From Clostridia bacterium (GTDB lineage Bacteria; Bacillota; Clostridia; Peptostreptococcales; JAAYPU01), in the NCBI GenBank assembly GCA_016278615.1, contig JADQBM010000021.1, positions 1 through 37,026 of the forward strand: a stretch of DNA of 37,026 bases. Direction: 5' to 3'. The notes below the pieces were generated by a model, which searched no databases, was not told the DNA's origin, and saw nothing but the letters and a program-made list of their open reading frames with translations. The translations under genes were made by a program, and so were the position numbers. Position 1 is the first letter of the stretch, and every line of letters begins with the position of its first letter. Below are positions 7,128-15,046 of this stretch, one piece after another.

Positions 7128-8999
7128 TTATTTCATCAATCTACACATATCATTTGCAAATTGAACAGGATCTTCTACAGGAAGCCCTTCGATTAATAAG
7201 GCTTGATTATATAGAAGGTTTGTAAACATTCTTACCTTTTCTTTATCTTCAGCAAAAGCCTTGTTAATGGCACCAAACATTTCATGGTTGGTGTTGATTT
7301 CTAAGATTTTATCTGCCTTTACATTTTGATTATCTGGCATCATATTCAGGACTTTTTCCATTTCAATGGAAAGCTCACCTTCACTGGTAAGGCAGACGGG
7401 GTGACTCTTTAACCGTTTTGAAGCTTTGACCTCTTTGATTTTTCCATCTAATATTTCCTTCATAAAATCAAACAGTTCTTTATTCTCTTCTGTCTTGTCG
7501 TCACTTTCCTTATCATTAGCTTCAGGCTCTAAATTACCAGAAACGGATTTGAATTCTTTTTCTTGATATTGCATCAATACCTTAATGGCAAACTCATCCA
7601 CTTCATCCGTGAAGTATAATATCTCATAGCCTTTATCTGCAACCATCTCTGTTTGAGGTAGCTTTTCAATTCTTTCAATACTCTCTCCAGATGCATAGTA
7701 GATATATTTTTGTTCCTCTTTCATTCGTGAAACATAGGATTCAAGGCTTACAAGTTTTTTCTCAGCAGAAGAATAGAACATAAGCAAATCCTGAAGCACT
7801 TCTTTATTGGCACCCCAATTTGAATAAACACCAAACTTAAGCTGTTTTCCAAAATTCTTATAGAACTCTTCATATTTCTCAGGATCGTTCTTTAACATTA
7901 GAAGAAGTTCACTCTTTACTTTGTCCTTAACTTTTTTTGCAATGAATTTAAGTTGTCGGTCATGTTGCAAAAGCTCTCTTGAAATATTAAGAGAGAAATC
8001 AGGAGAATCTACAAGACCTTGTACAAAGCTAAAATAATCTGGTAGCAAGTCGCTACATTTTTTCATAATCATAACGCCATTTGAGTAAAGCTCTAAACCT
8101 TTTTCAAACTCTTTTGTGTAAAAATCGTATGGTGCTTTGGCGGGAATATACAAAATCATATTATAACTCGTAATCCCATCTGCACTTGTATGTATGGCCT
8201 TAAGAGGCTTCTCATAACCGAAATGCTTATCCAAATAAAAAGCATCATAGTCTTCAGGTTTTAATTCATTTTTATTCTTTCTCCAGATGGGCACCATGCT
8301 ATTGAGTACTTCATCCTCATAATAATCTTCATACTCATCTTCCGTGCCTTCTTTTAATCTGCTTTTTTTAAGAAGCATCTTAATTGGATATTTGATGAAA
8401 TCTGAGTATTTTTTAACCAAAGATTTCAGTTGATATTCTTCTAAAAATTCATCATATTTATCATCTTCAGTGTTTTCTTTGATTTTCAATATGATTTCGG
8501 TGCCTTCTGCTTCTTTTTCACAGGGCTCAATGGTATATCCATCTGATCCTTTGGATTTCCATTTGTATGCCTGATCGCTTCCAAAGGCTTTACTGATAAC
8601 CGTAACCATGTCAGAAACCATAAAAGCTGAATAAAAGCCTACTCCAAATTGACCAATAATATCCACGCCTTCTTTTGCCTCATTTTCATTTCTAAATTCT
8701 AAAGAACCACTTTTTGCAATGGTGCCAATATTATTTTCCAGTTCTTCTTTTGTCATACCGATGCCCCTATCGGTGATGGTGAGGGTTCTGTTTTCTTTAT
8801 CAGCCTCTATGCGAATAAAAAAATCATCTTTATTAAATTCAATATTCTCATTCACTAGCGATTGATAATAACTCTTATCAATTGCATCGCTGGCATTTGA
8901 GATAAGTTCTCTTAAAAAGATTTCTTTGTGGGTGTAGATTGAATTAATCATTAAATCAAGCAATCTTTTGGATTCAGCTTTAAATTGTTTTTTTGCCAT
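7128..8999 (-). CDS. htpG: Chaperone HtpG (Hsp90 family)
   Basis: An ATP-dependent cytosolic chaperone of 623 residues, full length for the family. The N-terminal GHKL ATPase domain shows [12 protein letters not shown], the [11 protein letters not shown] loop and [15 protein letters not shown]. The middle domain holds the catalytic-loop Arg in [11 protein letters not shown], and the C-terminal dimerisation domain ends in [15 protein letters not shown] choose ATG 8997-8999 ([10 protein letters not shown]), because AAGGAG lies 9 bases before it. An ATG three codons upstream abuts the ribosome site. A promoter and a perfect CIRCE operator lie upstream, which indicates HrcA control. Confidence 0.98.
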   Translation of the reverse strand: MAKKQFKAESKRLLDLMINSIYTHKEIFLRELISNASDAIDKSYYQSLVNENIEFNKDDFFIRIEADKENRTLTITDRGIGMTKEELENNIGTIAKSGSLEFRNENEAKEGVDIIGQFGVGFYSAFMVSDMVTVISKAFGSDQAYKWKSKGSDGYTIEPCEKEAEGTEIILKIKENTEDDKYDEFLEEYQLKSLVKKYSDFIKYPIKMLLKKSRLKEGTEDEYEDYYEDEVLNSMVPIWRKNKNELKPEDYDAFYLDKHFGYEKPLKAIHTSADGITSYNMILYIPAKAPYDFYTKEFEKGLELYSNGVMIMKKCSDLLPDYFSFVQGLVDSPDFSLNISRELLQHDRQLKFIAKKVKDKVKSELLLMLKNDPEKYEEFYKNFGKQLKFGVYSNWGANKEVLQDLLMFYSSAEKKLVSLESYVSRMKEEQKYIYYASGESIERIEKLPQTEMVADKGYEILYFTDEVDEFAIKVLMQYQEKEFKSVSGNLEPEANDKESDDKTEENKELFDFMKEILDGKIKEVKASKRLKSHPVCLTSEGELSIEMEKVLNMMPDNQNVKADKILEINTNHEMFGAINKAFAEDKEKVRMFTNLLYNQALLIEGLPVEDPVQFANDMCRLMK

Positions 9000-9080
9000 C
9001 CTAATCATCTCCTTATCTTACAGTTTATTTTTTGAATTATCTATTAAATATATAGGGATATTTCCCTTTCCTATATACAG

Positions 9081-9107
9081 TTAGCACTCTCTGTTGTCGA
9101 GTGCTAA
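9081..9107. promoter_or_regulatory. CIRCE operator (HrcA binding site)
   Basis: A perfect consensus inverted repeat, TTAGCACTC (9081-9089), nine-base spacer, GAGTGCTAA (9099-9107). It begins 6 bases downstream of the htpG -10 box, so bound HrcA would cover the transcription start. CIRCE classically controls hrcA-grpE-dnaK-dnaJ and groESL. Confidence 0.97.
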
Positions 9108-9113
9108 CTTAAT

Positions 9114-9141
9114 TGTATAGCAAGTAATTTTTGTTTGTCAA
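9114..9141 (-). promoter_or_regulatory. Sigma-A promoter of htpG
   Basis: On the minus strand, TTGACA (9136-9141) is separated by 16 bases from TATACA (9114-9119). The -35 is perfect and the -10 is 5/6. The start site should fall in the first CIRCE arm. Confidence 0.85.
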
Positions 9142-9153
9142 TATTTTTTTTAT

Positions 9154-9909
9154 TTATCTTTGCTGATATACCCTTTCCAGCTTTTTAAAATCGGGGCGTC
9201 CTACTGTTTCCATTAAATAAGCAGAGACTTCAGCGCCTTCTTTTCTTTTTCGATTTAAAACTCTAATGATGTCTTCTATCCTTAGTATACCCATCCCATG
9301 GCCATAATAAAGGCCGTTGTTTAAGTCAATGACATTTTCTCCCTGCCAATGAGGTGTTAAAGGATCTACATCAGGATTTTTAATATACCTGCGGTCTCCT
9401 GGTAAATACTCTTTGGGCTTTATCATATATCCCACTTCTTGAATCAGCCTATCTAAATAATGCCAATTCATTAAATGAATTTTAGGAAACAGCTCATTAA
9501 AATATCTTTCTGGAAAGATATTGAGCAAGGCTTTGTAGTAAACAATGATCATGGCTGTGGCACATTCCGTTCCATATTGATATCCATTCACAAAAATATC
9601 ATTAATTGCTGCACTGGCTTTTACACCCTCTTTTATAATAAACCCACCTTCATCCGTACGGTTCCAATACGCTTCATTACACCTTGATTTACGAAAAACC
9701 TCAAATGCCATTCCGCTTCTACTTAGTTGATAAGATGCCTGAATAATTTCTTTTCTAAGCCTGAGTTCAAATTTCAGTTGATTCCTTGAATCAATTACGT
9801 ATTGCTCTCTACTTGTATTCATTTTATTAATGATATCCCGTTCAATACTTCTTTCAGGATACTCTTTAATTATTTCTGAATAAATTGGCTTATTGGAGAT
9901 TAAAATCAT
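9154..9909 (-). CDS. tgl: Spore-coat protein-glutamine gamma-glutamyltransferase
   Basis: A transglutaminase of 251 residues, close to the 245 of Bacillus subtilis Tgl. It cross-links coat proteins through epsilon-(gamma-glutamyl)lysine bonds late in sporulation. The catalytic cysteine lies in YQYGTECATAM at position 116, the same number as in B. subtilis. The conserved HWQGENVIDL and YYGHGMGI blocks are also present. The start codon overlaps the end of the upstream gene (9906-9909), so the two are translationally coupled. It implies a spore-forming host. Neither a mother-cell sigma (SigE/SigK) promoter nor a terminator is obvious. Confidence 0.93.
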   Translation of the reverse strand: MILISNKPIYSEIIKEYPERSIERDIINKMNTSREQYVIDSRNQLKFELRLRKEIIQASYQLSRSGMAFEVFRKSRCNEAYWNRTDEGGFIIKEGVKASAAINDIFVNGYQYGTECATAMIIVYYKALLNIFPERYFNELFPKIHLMNWHYLDRLIQEVGYMIKPKEYLPGDRRYIKNPDVDPLTPHWQGENVIDLNNGLYYGHGMGILRIEDIIRVLNRKRKEGAEVSAYLMETVGRPDFKKLERVYQQR

Positions 9910-10895
9910 CGTGTCATCCCCCCTAAACCTTTTTTGGCACTCTCTATTTGTTTATCTACGGGAGATGCCATCCATTTTTTCCATGAATAGATGTTTCTCT
10001 TATGAAGCTTATAAGAGAAGTCAGAAAGCAATAATTTTTCATTATCATTTAATTGGTCAAAATCTTTTAATGCGCGCTGCTCTTTCTCTTGAGCAGCAAT
10101 CCTATTTTCACCCTGAGGCTTATGCTCGCACAGGTATTTCTTTCCTAAGTTCACCCTCCAAGGTGATGGTTGCGCCGTAAGTTGGTAGCTTTCACCTGTA
10201 TAATAAATAAAAGAATAATTCTCTTTAAGCCATAAAAGATACGATTGATAGCTATGAGGCTGAACCTTATTGGAATTAACATCTTCAGAAATATTGTAGT
10301 TCAGTAGCTGTGAGGCTAACTGAACATCTTTTTTTTCTCTGGAACGCAAATAGTTGGCAATCAACCTTAGGGTGTAGGGATCATGAGACTCAAAAAAAGC
10401 CCAAATTAAATCATGTTTAAAAAGACCTTTTCGATGTCTCTTGAAAATCATTTCAGCTACATTTGGCAAAATGGTTTTATCCTTATAAGTCTTTATAAGG
10501 AGTGCTACCGTCGCGTCCAACACTTCATCAAACTTGTCATTTAAACCATCATCTTTATACCCTGTAGCAAACATCCACTTTAATGTGAAATGCTTCTCGT
10601 CACTGTTCTCAGCTTTGTCAGTATCCATTGTGATTTTTTCTCTAAGCGCTTCATCCTGCATGACTTGAGCACAAATTCTTAGTGCGACTTTATTTCTCTG
10701 ACTCAATTCCTTATAGATGTTAAGGCGATCCATTTCAGGCAAAAGTATAAACAAAGTGCTAAAGGACATTTTTTTATCATTTAAATAATAAATGAGTTTT
10801 TTTCTATTGGTTTCTCCTAACTTCTTTACAGAAGCTTTAACTTTGTATGTACCTTGATAATGTCGTAACTTATCTAAATAGCTCAAATTTTTCAT
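9906..10895 (-). CDS. Conserved hypothetical protein coupled to tgl
   Basis: A soluble, basic, mostly helical protein of 329 residues without signal peptide, membrane segment or recognisable catalytic motif. The sequence contains several Leu-rich helical stretches (LRLIANYLRSREKKD, ASQLLNYNI) and a Lys/Gln-rich C-terminal third (KKLGGMTR-like end). I do not recognise the family. It ends in an ATGA overlap with tgl, which suggests that the two proteins are made together. It could be a coat protein, a Tgl substrate rich in Lys and Gln, or a factor that targets Tgl to the spore. That is inference from coupling only. GGAAG precedes the ATG at 10895. Confidence 0.75.
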   Translation of the reverse strand: MKNLSYLDKLRHYQGTYKVKASVKKLGETNRKKLIYYLNDKKMSFSTLFILLPEMDRLNIYKELSQRNKVALRICAQVMQDEALREKITMDTDKAENSDEKHFTLKWMFATGYKDDGLNDKFDEVLDATVALLIKTYKDKTILPNVAEMIFKRHRKGLFKHDLIWAFFESHDPYTLRLIANYLRSREKKDVQLASQLLNYNISEDVNSNKVQPHSYQSYLLWLKENYSFIYYTGESYQLTAQPSPWRVNLGKKYLCEHKPQGENRIAAQEKEQRALKDFDQLNDNEKLLLSDFSYKLHKRNIYSWKKWMASPVDKQIESAKKGLGGMTR

Positions 10896-10990
10896 TATAT
10901 GACTTCCTTTCTTTTCTTTGATAAGATCATAGCAAAAAGGTAGTCATATATATTATTAAATCTTACGGAATTTGGTTCCTATATTTACAC

Positions 10991-11047
10991 AAAAAAAAAG
11001 AGTTCTTGGCTCAAGGTGAAGTTTCATATTCACCTGAAGCTTACTCT
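10991..11047 (-). terminator. Terminator of the glycosyltransferase gene
   Basis: On the minus strand a long imperfect hairpin (outer arms AGAGT/ACTCT, inner AGGTGAA/TTCACCT) is followed by nine T (A-run 10991-10999). It lies about 40 bases after the stop at 11089. Confidence 0.8.
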
Positions 11048-11088
11048 AATTATAAATTCGATAATCAAATCCTTTTTTTGATTTTTCC

Positions 11089-12405
11089 TCATGCAGATGG
11101 CTCCATGTGTTCCTTAATATTTAAATCTGGAGCATTCCCAATGGATTTATTATTTTCTTGATGTTGTTTCGCAAAGTGTTCCATAATCTTCGCCCAAGTA
11201 TGTTGTGTTGCGAGGAATTCACTATAATGTTTTTCCACATTCTTATGATATTCTTCTAATTCAATTAAAATATTCATAAAGTCGGGCCTTTGAAAGAAAC
11301 TACATATTTTAGGCAAATTTTCCTTGAGTTGTTCTCGCATCTCGTCAATTCTTTTCTCATAACAGTCCCTTTGTGTAATATACAGCAGCAATGGCTTATA
11401 ACGAATCCAACCGATACATGCCTTATAAAAACGATTGGTAATCTTTTTTGTATCCGCTTTAATGAACTTCAAATGAATTGGCAAAACACCTTCTAAAAGA
11501 TAATTATAGGTAGAAAATCCATCATGAAAAGTGTAACATGGAACACGCAAGACTTTTCGTTCGGTTAGACAGGTGCTTAAAAAGGTATCTTCCCCTCTGG
11601 CGCCCGGCGGATTGTAGAATGGGGAAATACGGCGATAATCTGAAAGATTTATACATAAATTAGCGCCTGAAATAAATTTCGTATGATTTGTTTCTTGCAC
11701 CTCTATAGCTTCATCACTGGTTAATATTTTGGTATCTGCATATGTTACTCCGCCGTTGGTCATAACGATTTTTAGAGTATCCCAATTAATGATATCGTTA
11801 CTTATGGCTTCAATAAAAGAACGAAAATCATTTTCAGCCATAATGTCGTTAAACTCCATATAAGGAATAGGCGATATATACCCACAATGATTGCCGTGAG
11901 TAATGTCTGCTTGAGGAATATGTTGAAGGTGATCTTGCAGAACATGTTGGCCTCCCCAAATCGCAGTATTTCGCATATGGGTTACTGCCATAGGATATTC
12001 ATCATCATCCATAAACAATAAATAATCCATATTTTTTTTAATAGCATGATACAGCACCGCATTTCGTTTGGCTGCATATCCTTTACCAAAAATCATGAGT
12101 GCTTCTTTCATTTTAATGACGTTTTCTCGAATTAAATATTCGATTTCCTCTTTTATTGCGGTATTCCCAATGAACATACTACTATCAATCTGCTCAACTA
12201 ACTCTGCATGAACGTTGGTATAATCCGTTTTTTTAGTTTTATTATAATCAAGATCATAGGCAACAAAGAGATTTAAGCTTATTTTCTCATTATCCACCAG
12301 ACCTGATTCTTTCCAGTTGTTAATATTGGTTCGTAATACCTTTTGAAAACTTTTTCTTCCTGTAGCAAATCCAATTCCAACTTTAGTACGATGATTTCTT
12401 TGCAT
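11089..12405 (-). CDS. GT-A fold (GT2-like) glycosyltransferase
   Basis: A cytosolic protein of 438 residues. It opens with a strand/loop RTKVGIGFATGRKS and has KRNAVLYHAIKKNMDYLLFMDDDEYP (113-138). The DDD triad at 133-135 after a hydrophobic strand is the metal- and nucleotide-sugar-binding DXD of GT-A enzymes. Later blocks GARGEDTFLS and VPCYTFHDG fit an acceptor site and the conserved ED motif. The C-terminal 100 residues are helical and charged, without membrane anchor. Donor and acceptor are unknown. It stands alone between two hairpins, so no cluster context points to a polysaccharide. GAGGAG precedes the ATG. Confidence 0.75.
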   Translation of the reverse strand: MQRNHRTKVGIGFATGRKSFQKVLRTNINNWKESGLVDNEKISLNLFVAYDLDYNKTKKTDYTNVHAELVEQIDSSMFIGNTAIKEEIEYLIRENVIKMKEALMIFGKGYAAKRNAVLYHAIKKNMDYLLFMDDDEYPMAVTHMRNTAIWGGQHVLQDHLQHIPQADITHGNHCGYISPIPYMEFNDIMAENDFRSFIEAISNDIINWDTLKIVMTNGGVTYADTKILTSDEAIEVQETNHTKFISGANLCINLSDYRRISPFYNPPGARGEDTFLSTCLTERKVLRVPCYTFHDGFSTYNYLLEGVLPIHLKFIKADTKKITNRFYKACIGWIRYKPLLLYITQRDCYEKRIDEMREQLKENLPKICSFFQRPDFMNILIELEEYHKNVEKHYSEFLATQHTWAKIMEHFAKQHQENNKSIGNAPDLNIKEHMEPSA

Positions 12406-12532
12406 TCAACCACTCCTCTAAATGAAAAACCTATCGTTAAATAGTTACATTATTATTATAACATAACTAAACTACAAAAAATTTACAACAGCAAAAAGAC
12501 TAATAAGAAAGTGGTATTCTCAAATACAATTA

Positions 12533-12571
12533 AAAAGCCTCAATTTGACTTAATGTAAAATTGAGGCTTTT
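12533..12571. terminator. Terminator downstream of the LysM wall hydrolase gene
   Basis: A perfect 14-bp stem, AAAAGCCTCAATTT 12533-12546 with AAATTGAGGCTTTT 12558-12571. It lies 22 bases after the minus-strand stop at 12594. The T-rich ends serve either strand. Confidence 0.85.
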
Positions 12572-12593
12572 CTTTAGGAAATGCTATTTTTTT

Positions 12594-13343
12594 CTATTCT
12601 ACATAAACCATTCGCCCAATTCTTGCTAAAATGGGCTTTGACCACAACCATGTATTGGTGGCACTGTCATCAAAGTAAAACAATGCCCCGTTGGATGGAT
12701 CTGAACCTTGAAGGGCTTCATGTGCTGCCTTCTTTGCCGTTTCAGTGGCAGGGTTTTTAATCCAGCCATTTTTTACAGGTGTAAACTGATAATACCCGTT
12801 TATAACCTGATGAATAACATCGTTAATGCTATTGGGGAAACTTGAACTTTGTATCCTATTCAATACCACTGCACCCACCGCTACCTGAGCACTATAAGGT
12901 TGTCCCTCAGCCTCAGCTTTAATAAGCCTTGCCAATAAATCTAATTCATAGGGTGTATAAGAAATGATTGTCTTTGAAGGTGTATTGATTGTGGGGATAA
13001 TGAGTTTTTGACCAATATAAAGATCATTATTCCATTTATTGTTGGCCTTTCTCAGTGAATACAAGGGAATCCCATATTTATGTGATATGAGATATAGTGT
13101 ATCCCCTTGTGATACCGTGTATGTAACGGCTGGAACTTCCAGTACTTGTCCTGTGTAAATCATACTGCTTTTTAAATTGTTCTCCGTATAAAGTTTGGCG
13201 GTACTGGTGTTGAAGAGTTGGCTGATCTTGTACAGAGTGTCTCCCCACGTCACACTGTAACTGGCAGCAAAGGTAAAGCTCGTAAAAAGAATAGACGTCA
13301 ATACTGCGGACACAAAAATCCTCAGTTTCTTAGAATGAAACAC
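12594..13343 (-). CDS. LysM-LysM-Hydrolase_2 (SleB/CwlJ-like) cell-wall hydrolase
   Basis: A secreted wall hydrolase of 249 residues. It has a signal peptide (1-27, ending FTFAA), LysM repeat 1 (about 28-72, YSVTWGDTLYKIS), LysM repeat 2 (about 74-118, YTVSQGDTLYLIS) and a C-terminal Hydrolase_2 domain (about 133-249). The likely catalytic Glu144 sits in LIKAEAEGQPYSAQ, matching the 'AEARGEPY' motif of SleB lytic transglycosylases. The start is GTG 13341-13343, 7 bases after AAGGAGG. A c-di-AMP riboswitch covers the leader, so synthesis is tied to potassium and osmotic status. It could act in vegetative wall turnover or in spore germination. Confidence 0.92.
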   Translation of the reverse strand: MFHSKKLRIFVSAVLTSILFTSFTFAASYSVTWGDTLYKISQLFNTSTAKLYTENNLKSSMIYTGQVLEVPAVTYTVSQGDTLYLISHKYGIPLYSLRKANNKWNNDLYIGQKLIIPTINTPSKTIISYTPYELDLLARLIKAEAEGQPYSAQVAVGAVVLNRIQSSSFPNSINDVIHQVINGYYQFTPVKNGWIKNPATETAKKAAHEALQGSDPSNGALFYFDDSATNTWLWSKPILARIGRMVYVE

Positions 13344-13359
13344 TTTTATTCCTCCTTAA

Positions 13360-13473
13360 GCCTCCGAGGTTAGCTGTCGGGTTCGGGTAGAGGTACCCTT
13401 CTCGAAAATATGAGATTCACCCCATTTGGTATTGTCCCCCGTACTCAAGGGGTTCTCCCTTGAAGATTCGGCA
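13360..13473 (-). promoter_or_regulatory. c-di-AMP (ydaO/yuaA) riboswitch
   Basis: The minus-strand leader of the wall hydrolase contains the conserved blocks of this class: GGGGTGAATC, AGGGTACCTC...TACCCGAACCCG, and the pseudoknot-forming GACAGCTAACCTCG followed by GAGGC. The aptamer ends just before the AAGGAGG ribosome site at 13350-13356. These riboswitches normally switch genes off when c-di-AMP is high and are often upstream of cell-wall hydrolases and K+ transporters. Confidence 0.93.
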
Positions 13474-13492
13474 TATTTATTTACTTAAGTAC

Positions 13493-13498
13493 ATTATA
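13493..13498 (-). promoter_or_regulatory. Candidate -10 box for the riboswitch transcript
   Basis: The minus strand reads TATAAT. The predicted start would lie about 12 bases before the aptamer. The -35 region (TGGATT, 17-base spacing) is poor. Confidence 0.45.
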
Positions 13499-13530
13499 AA
13501 TGAGTATGATAGCAGAATCCATTTTGAAAT

Positions 13531-13551
13531 AATGGCACCCTTAGTACCATT
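13531..13551 (-). terminator. Weak hairpin after the HMA/TauE/cupredoxin gene
   Basis: AATGGTAC/GTGCCATT pairs over 8 bp with one wobble and is followed by ATTTC on the minus strand. It sits just after the stop at 13591 and before the riboswitch promoter. Strength is doubtful. Confidence 0.3.
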
Positions 13552-13590
13552 TTCCAATGATATCTTATTTTGCGTTTACTGTTCAGGTCA

Positions 13591-14922
13591 CTACTTGACT
13601 TTCGTTATATCTGATACCACTTCAATGTTACTTCTGATCATTCCCATCCAGCAAGAATAAGGGATGTTGCCATCTTTATCTGGAATAAACTCAATTATAT
13701 TATCCCCTGGCTCAAGCTTTTCCTGTATATTATATTGGGGAACAATTAATGTTTCATTACATCCATTTATGTTTTGAGCATCCGCTATAATATTCCATCT
13801 TACAGGGATTCCCTTCTGTACAACAATAGGGCTGTACCCATTGGATAAATGATTTATAACAATCTGAACATCACCTTCTATTGTTGCTATACTCCCATAA
13901 TTTGGCTCTGCCGCCACACCATAAGCCAAATTTATACCTGACAAGCTCAATCCACGATTTGCCATGACAAGTCCCAAAATGATAACAAGAATGGCACTGG
14001 CCTTCATCATCCTATTGGTAAACTTTCCAGTTAATAATGTACTCATGGCACCAAATCCGAACATCAGAGGGACCGTTCCAAGGCTGAACATGAACATAGA
14101 CATAGCTCCAGCAATAAAACTACCCGTACCTAAAGCGTATATCTGCATGGTTTGAAGCGGTCCGCAAGGCATTAGCCCATTTAGCAACCCCACATAGAAT
14201 GGTCCATGCTTCCCATTATTATTTTGAATTATTTTACCAAATTTTTTTGGCATCCGTAGATTAAGATTTCTGAGCCACGGAAAAATATTTAACATATTTA
14301 GTCCCATGATAATCATAATTGTACCGGCTAATACAGCCACAATTCCTTTTGATCCACCTGAAAAACTAACCACAGAACCTAAAGCACCTACAATACCTCC
14401 GATAATTGTATAAGACATTACTCTCCCGGTATTGTACATTATACTGGGTTTTAACTTTGTTATCTTGCTTTTCTCTCCTTCTGGATTCTTATAAGAAACA
14501 CACTGTGTCATATTTATTCCGCCACACATGGCAATACAGTGAAGAGAGGTACTCAAACCGATTACAAACAATATGCCATACCCCATATTCTGGTTGATGG
14601 AAGGAATAAAGTTGAAACCTATGGTGTTTTTGATAATCATATAAATGGCAAAAATAATAATTCCTGTCCCTAATAAATGTGTAACTGGCAGATTTCCCAG
14701 TTTATCCTTAACTTTGTAATCTATTCTCTCTATGGTTCTGATGATAGCATCCAACTGGACAGAACTTGCATCATAAGTGATCGCCACTTCTGAGGTACTA
14801 TAATTGGCCTTTACCTTTACAATGCCTTCCAACTTTTTAAGTTGAATCTCAATCCGGTCTTCGCAGTTTCCACAAGTCATTCCTTTAATTCTAAGGATTT
14901 TATGAACAAGTTTTTGTCCCAT
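13591..14922 (-). CDS. HMA domain - TauE/SafE-like membrane domain - cupredoxin fusion
   Basis: A 443-residue membrane protein with three modules. Residues 1-75 are a heavy-metal-associated domain with GMTCGNC (Cys17, Cys20). Residues about 80-330 are six to seven membrane helices of the TauE/SafE (CcoS/DsbD-like) type, with LHCIAMCGG and the repeat NGLMPCGPLQT carrying conserved Cys pairs. Residues about 345-443 are an extracytoplasmic beta domain with NGCNETLIVP and SCWMGM, resembling a one-copper cupredoxin site. The likely role is copper (or other soft metal) handling, moving metal or electrons from the cytoplasmic HMA domain to the outer cupredoxin. The exact transport function is inference. 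The GGGG ribosome site is weak. Confidence 0.85.
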   Translation of the reverse strand: MGQKLVHKILRIKGMTCGNCEDRIEIQLKKLEGIVKVKANYSTSEVAITYDASSVQLDAIIRTIERIDYKVKDKLGNLPVTHLLGTGIIIFAIYMIIKNTIGFNFIPSINQNMGYGILFVIGLSTSLHCIAMCGGINMTQCVSYKNPEGEKSKITKLKPSIMYNTGRVMSYTIIGGIVGALGSVVSFSGGSKGIVAVLAGTIMIIMGLNMLNIFPWLRNLNLRMPKKFGKIIQNNNGKHGPFYVGLLNGLMPCGPLQTMQIYALGTGSFIAGAMSMFMFSLGTVPLMFGFGAMSTLLTGKFTNRMMKASAILVIILGLVMANRGLSLSGINLAYGVAAEPNYGSIATIEGDVQIVINHLSNGYSPIVVQKGIPVRWNIIADAQNINGCNETLIVPQYNIQEKLEPGDNIIEFIPDKDGNIPYSCWMGMIRSNIEVVSDITKVK

Positions 14923-14996
14923 GTTATTACCCCATAATCTCTCTGTATGTGTTTTTAGATATCATAGCAATAAAATGTGAAGATATTATGGAGATT

Positions 14997-15028
14997 CAAA
15001 CACCCGTCTGCTAACAGACGGGTGTTTG
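14997..15028 (-). terminator. Terminator of the glucosaminidase gene
   Basis: A perfect 14-bp stem with a 4-base loop (CAAACACCCGTCTG 14997-15010, CAGACGGGTGTTTG 15015-15028), 19 bases after the stop at 15047. Confidence 0.85.
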
Positions 15029-15046
15029 AAAAATGCATATGCGTTT

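Noticed and set aside
13344-13590. Possible small gene in the region before the wall hydrolase
   Set aside because: The conserved sequence is the c-di-AMP riboswitch and a promoter, not a frame.
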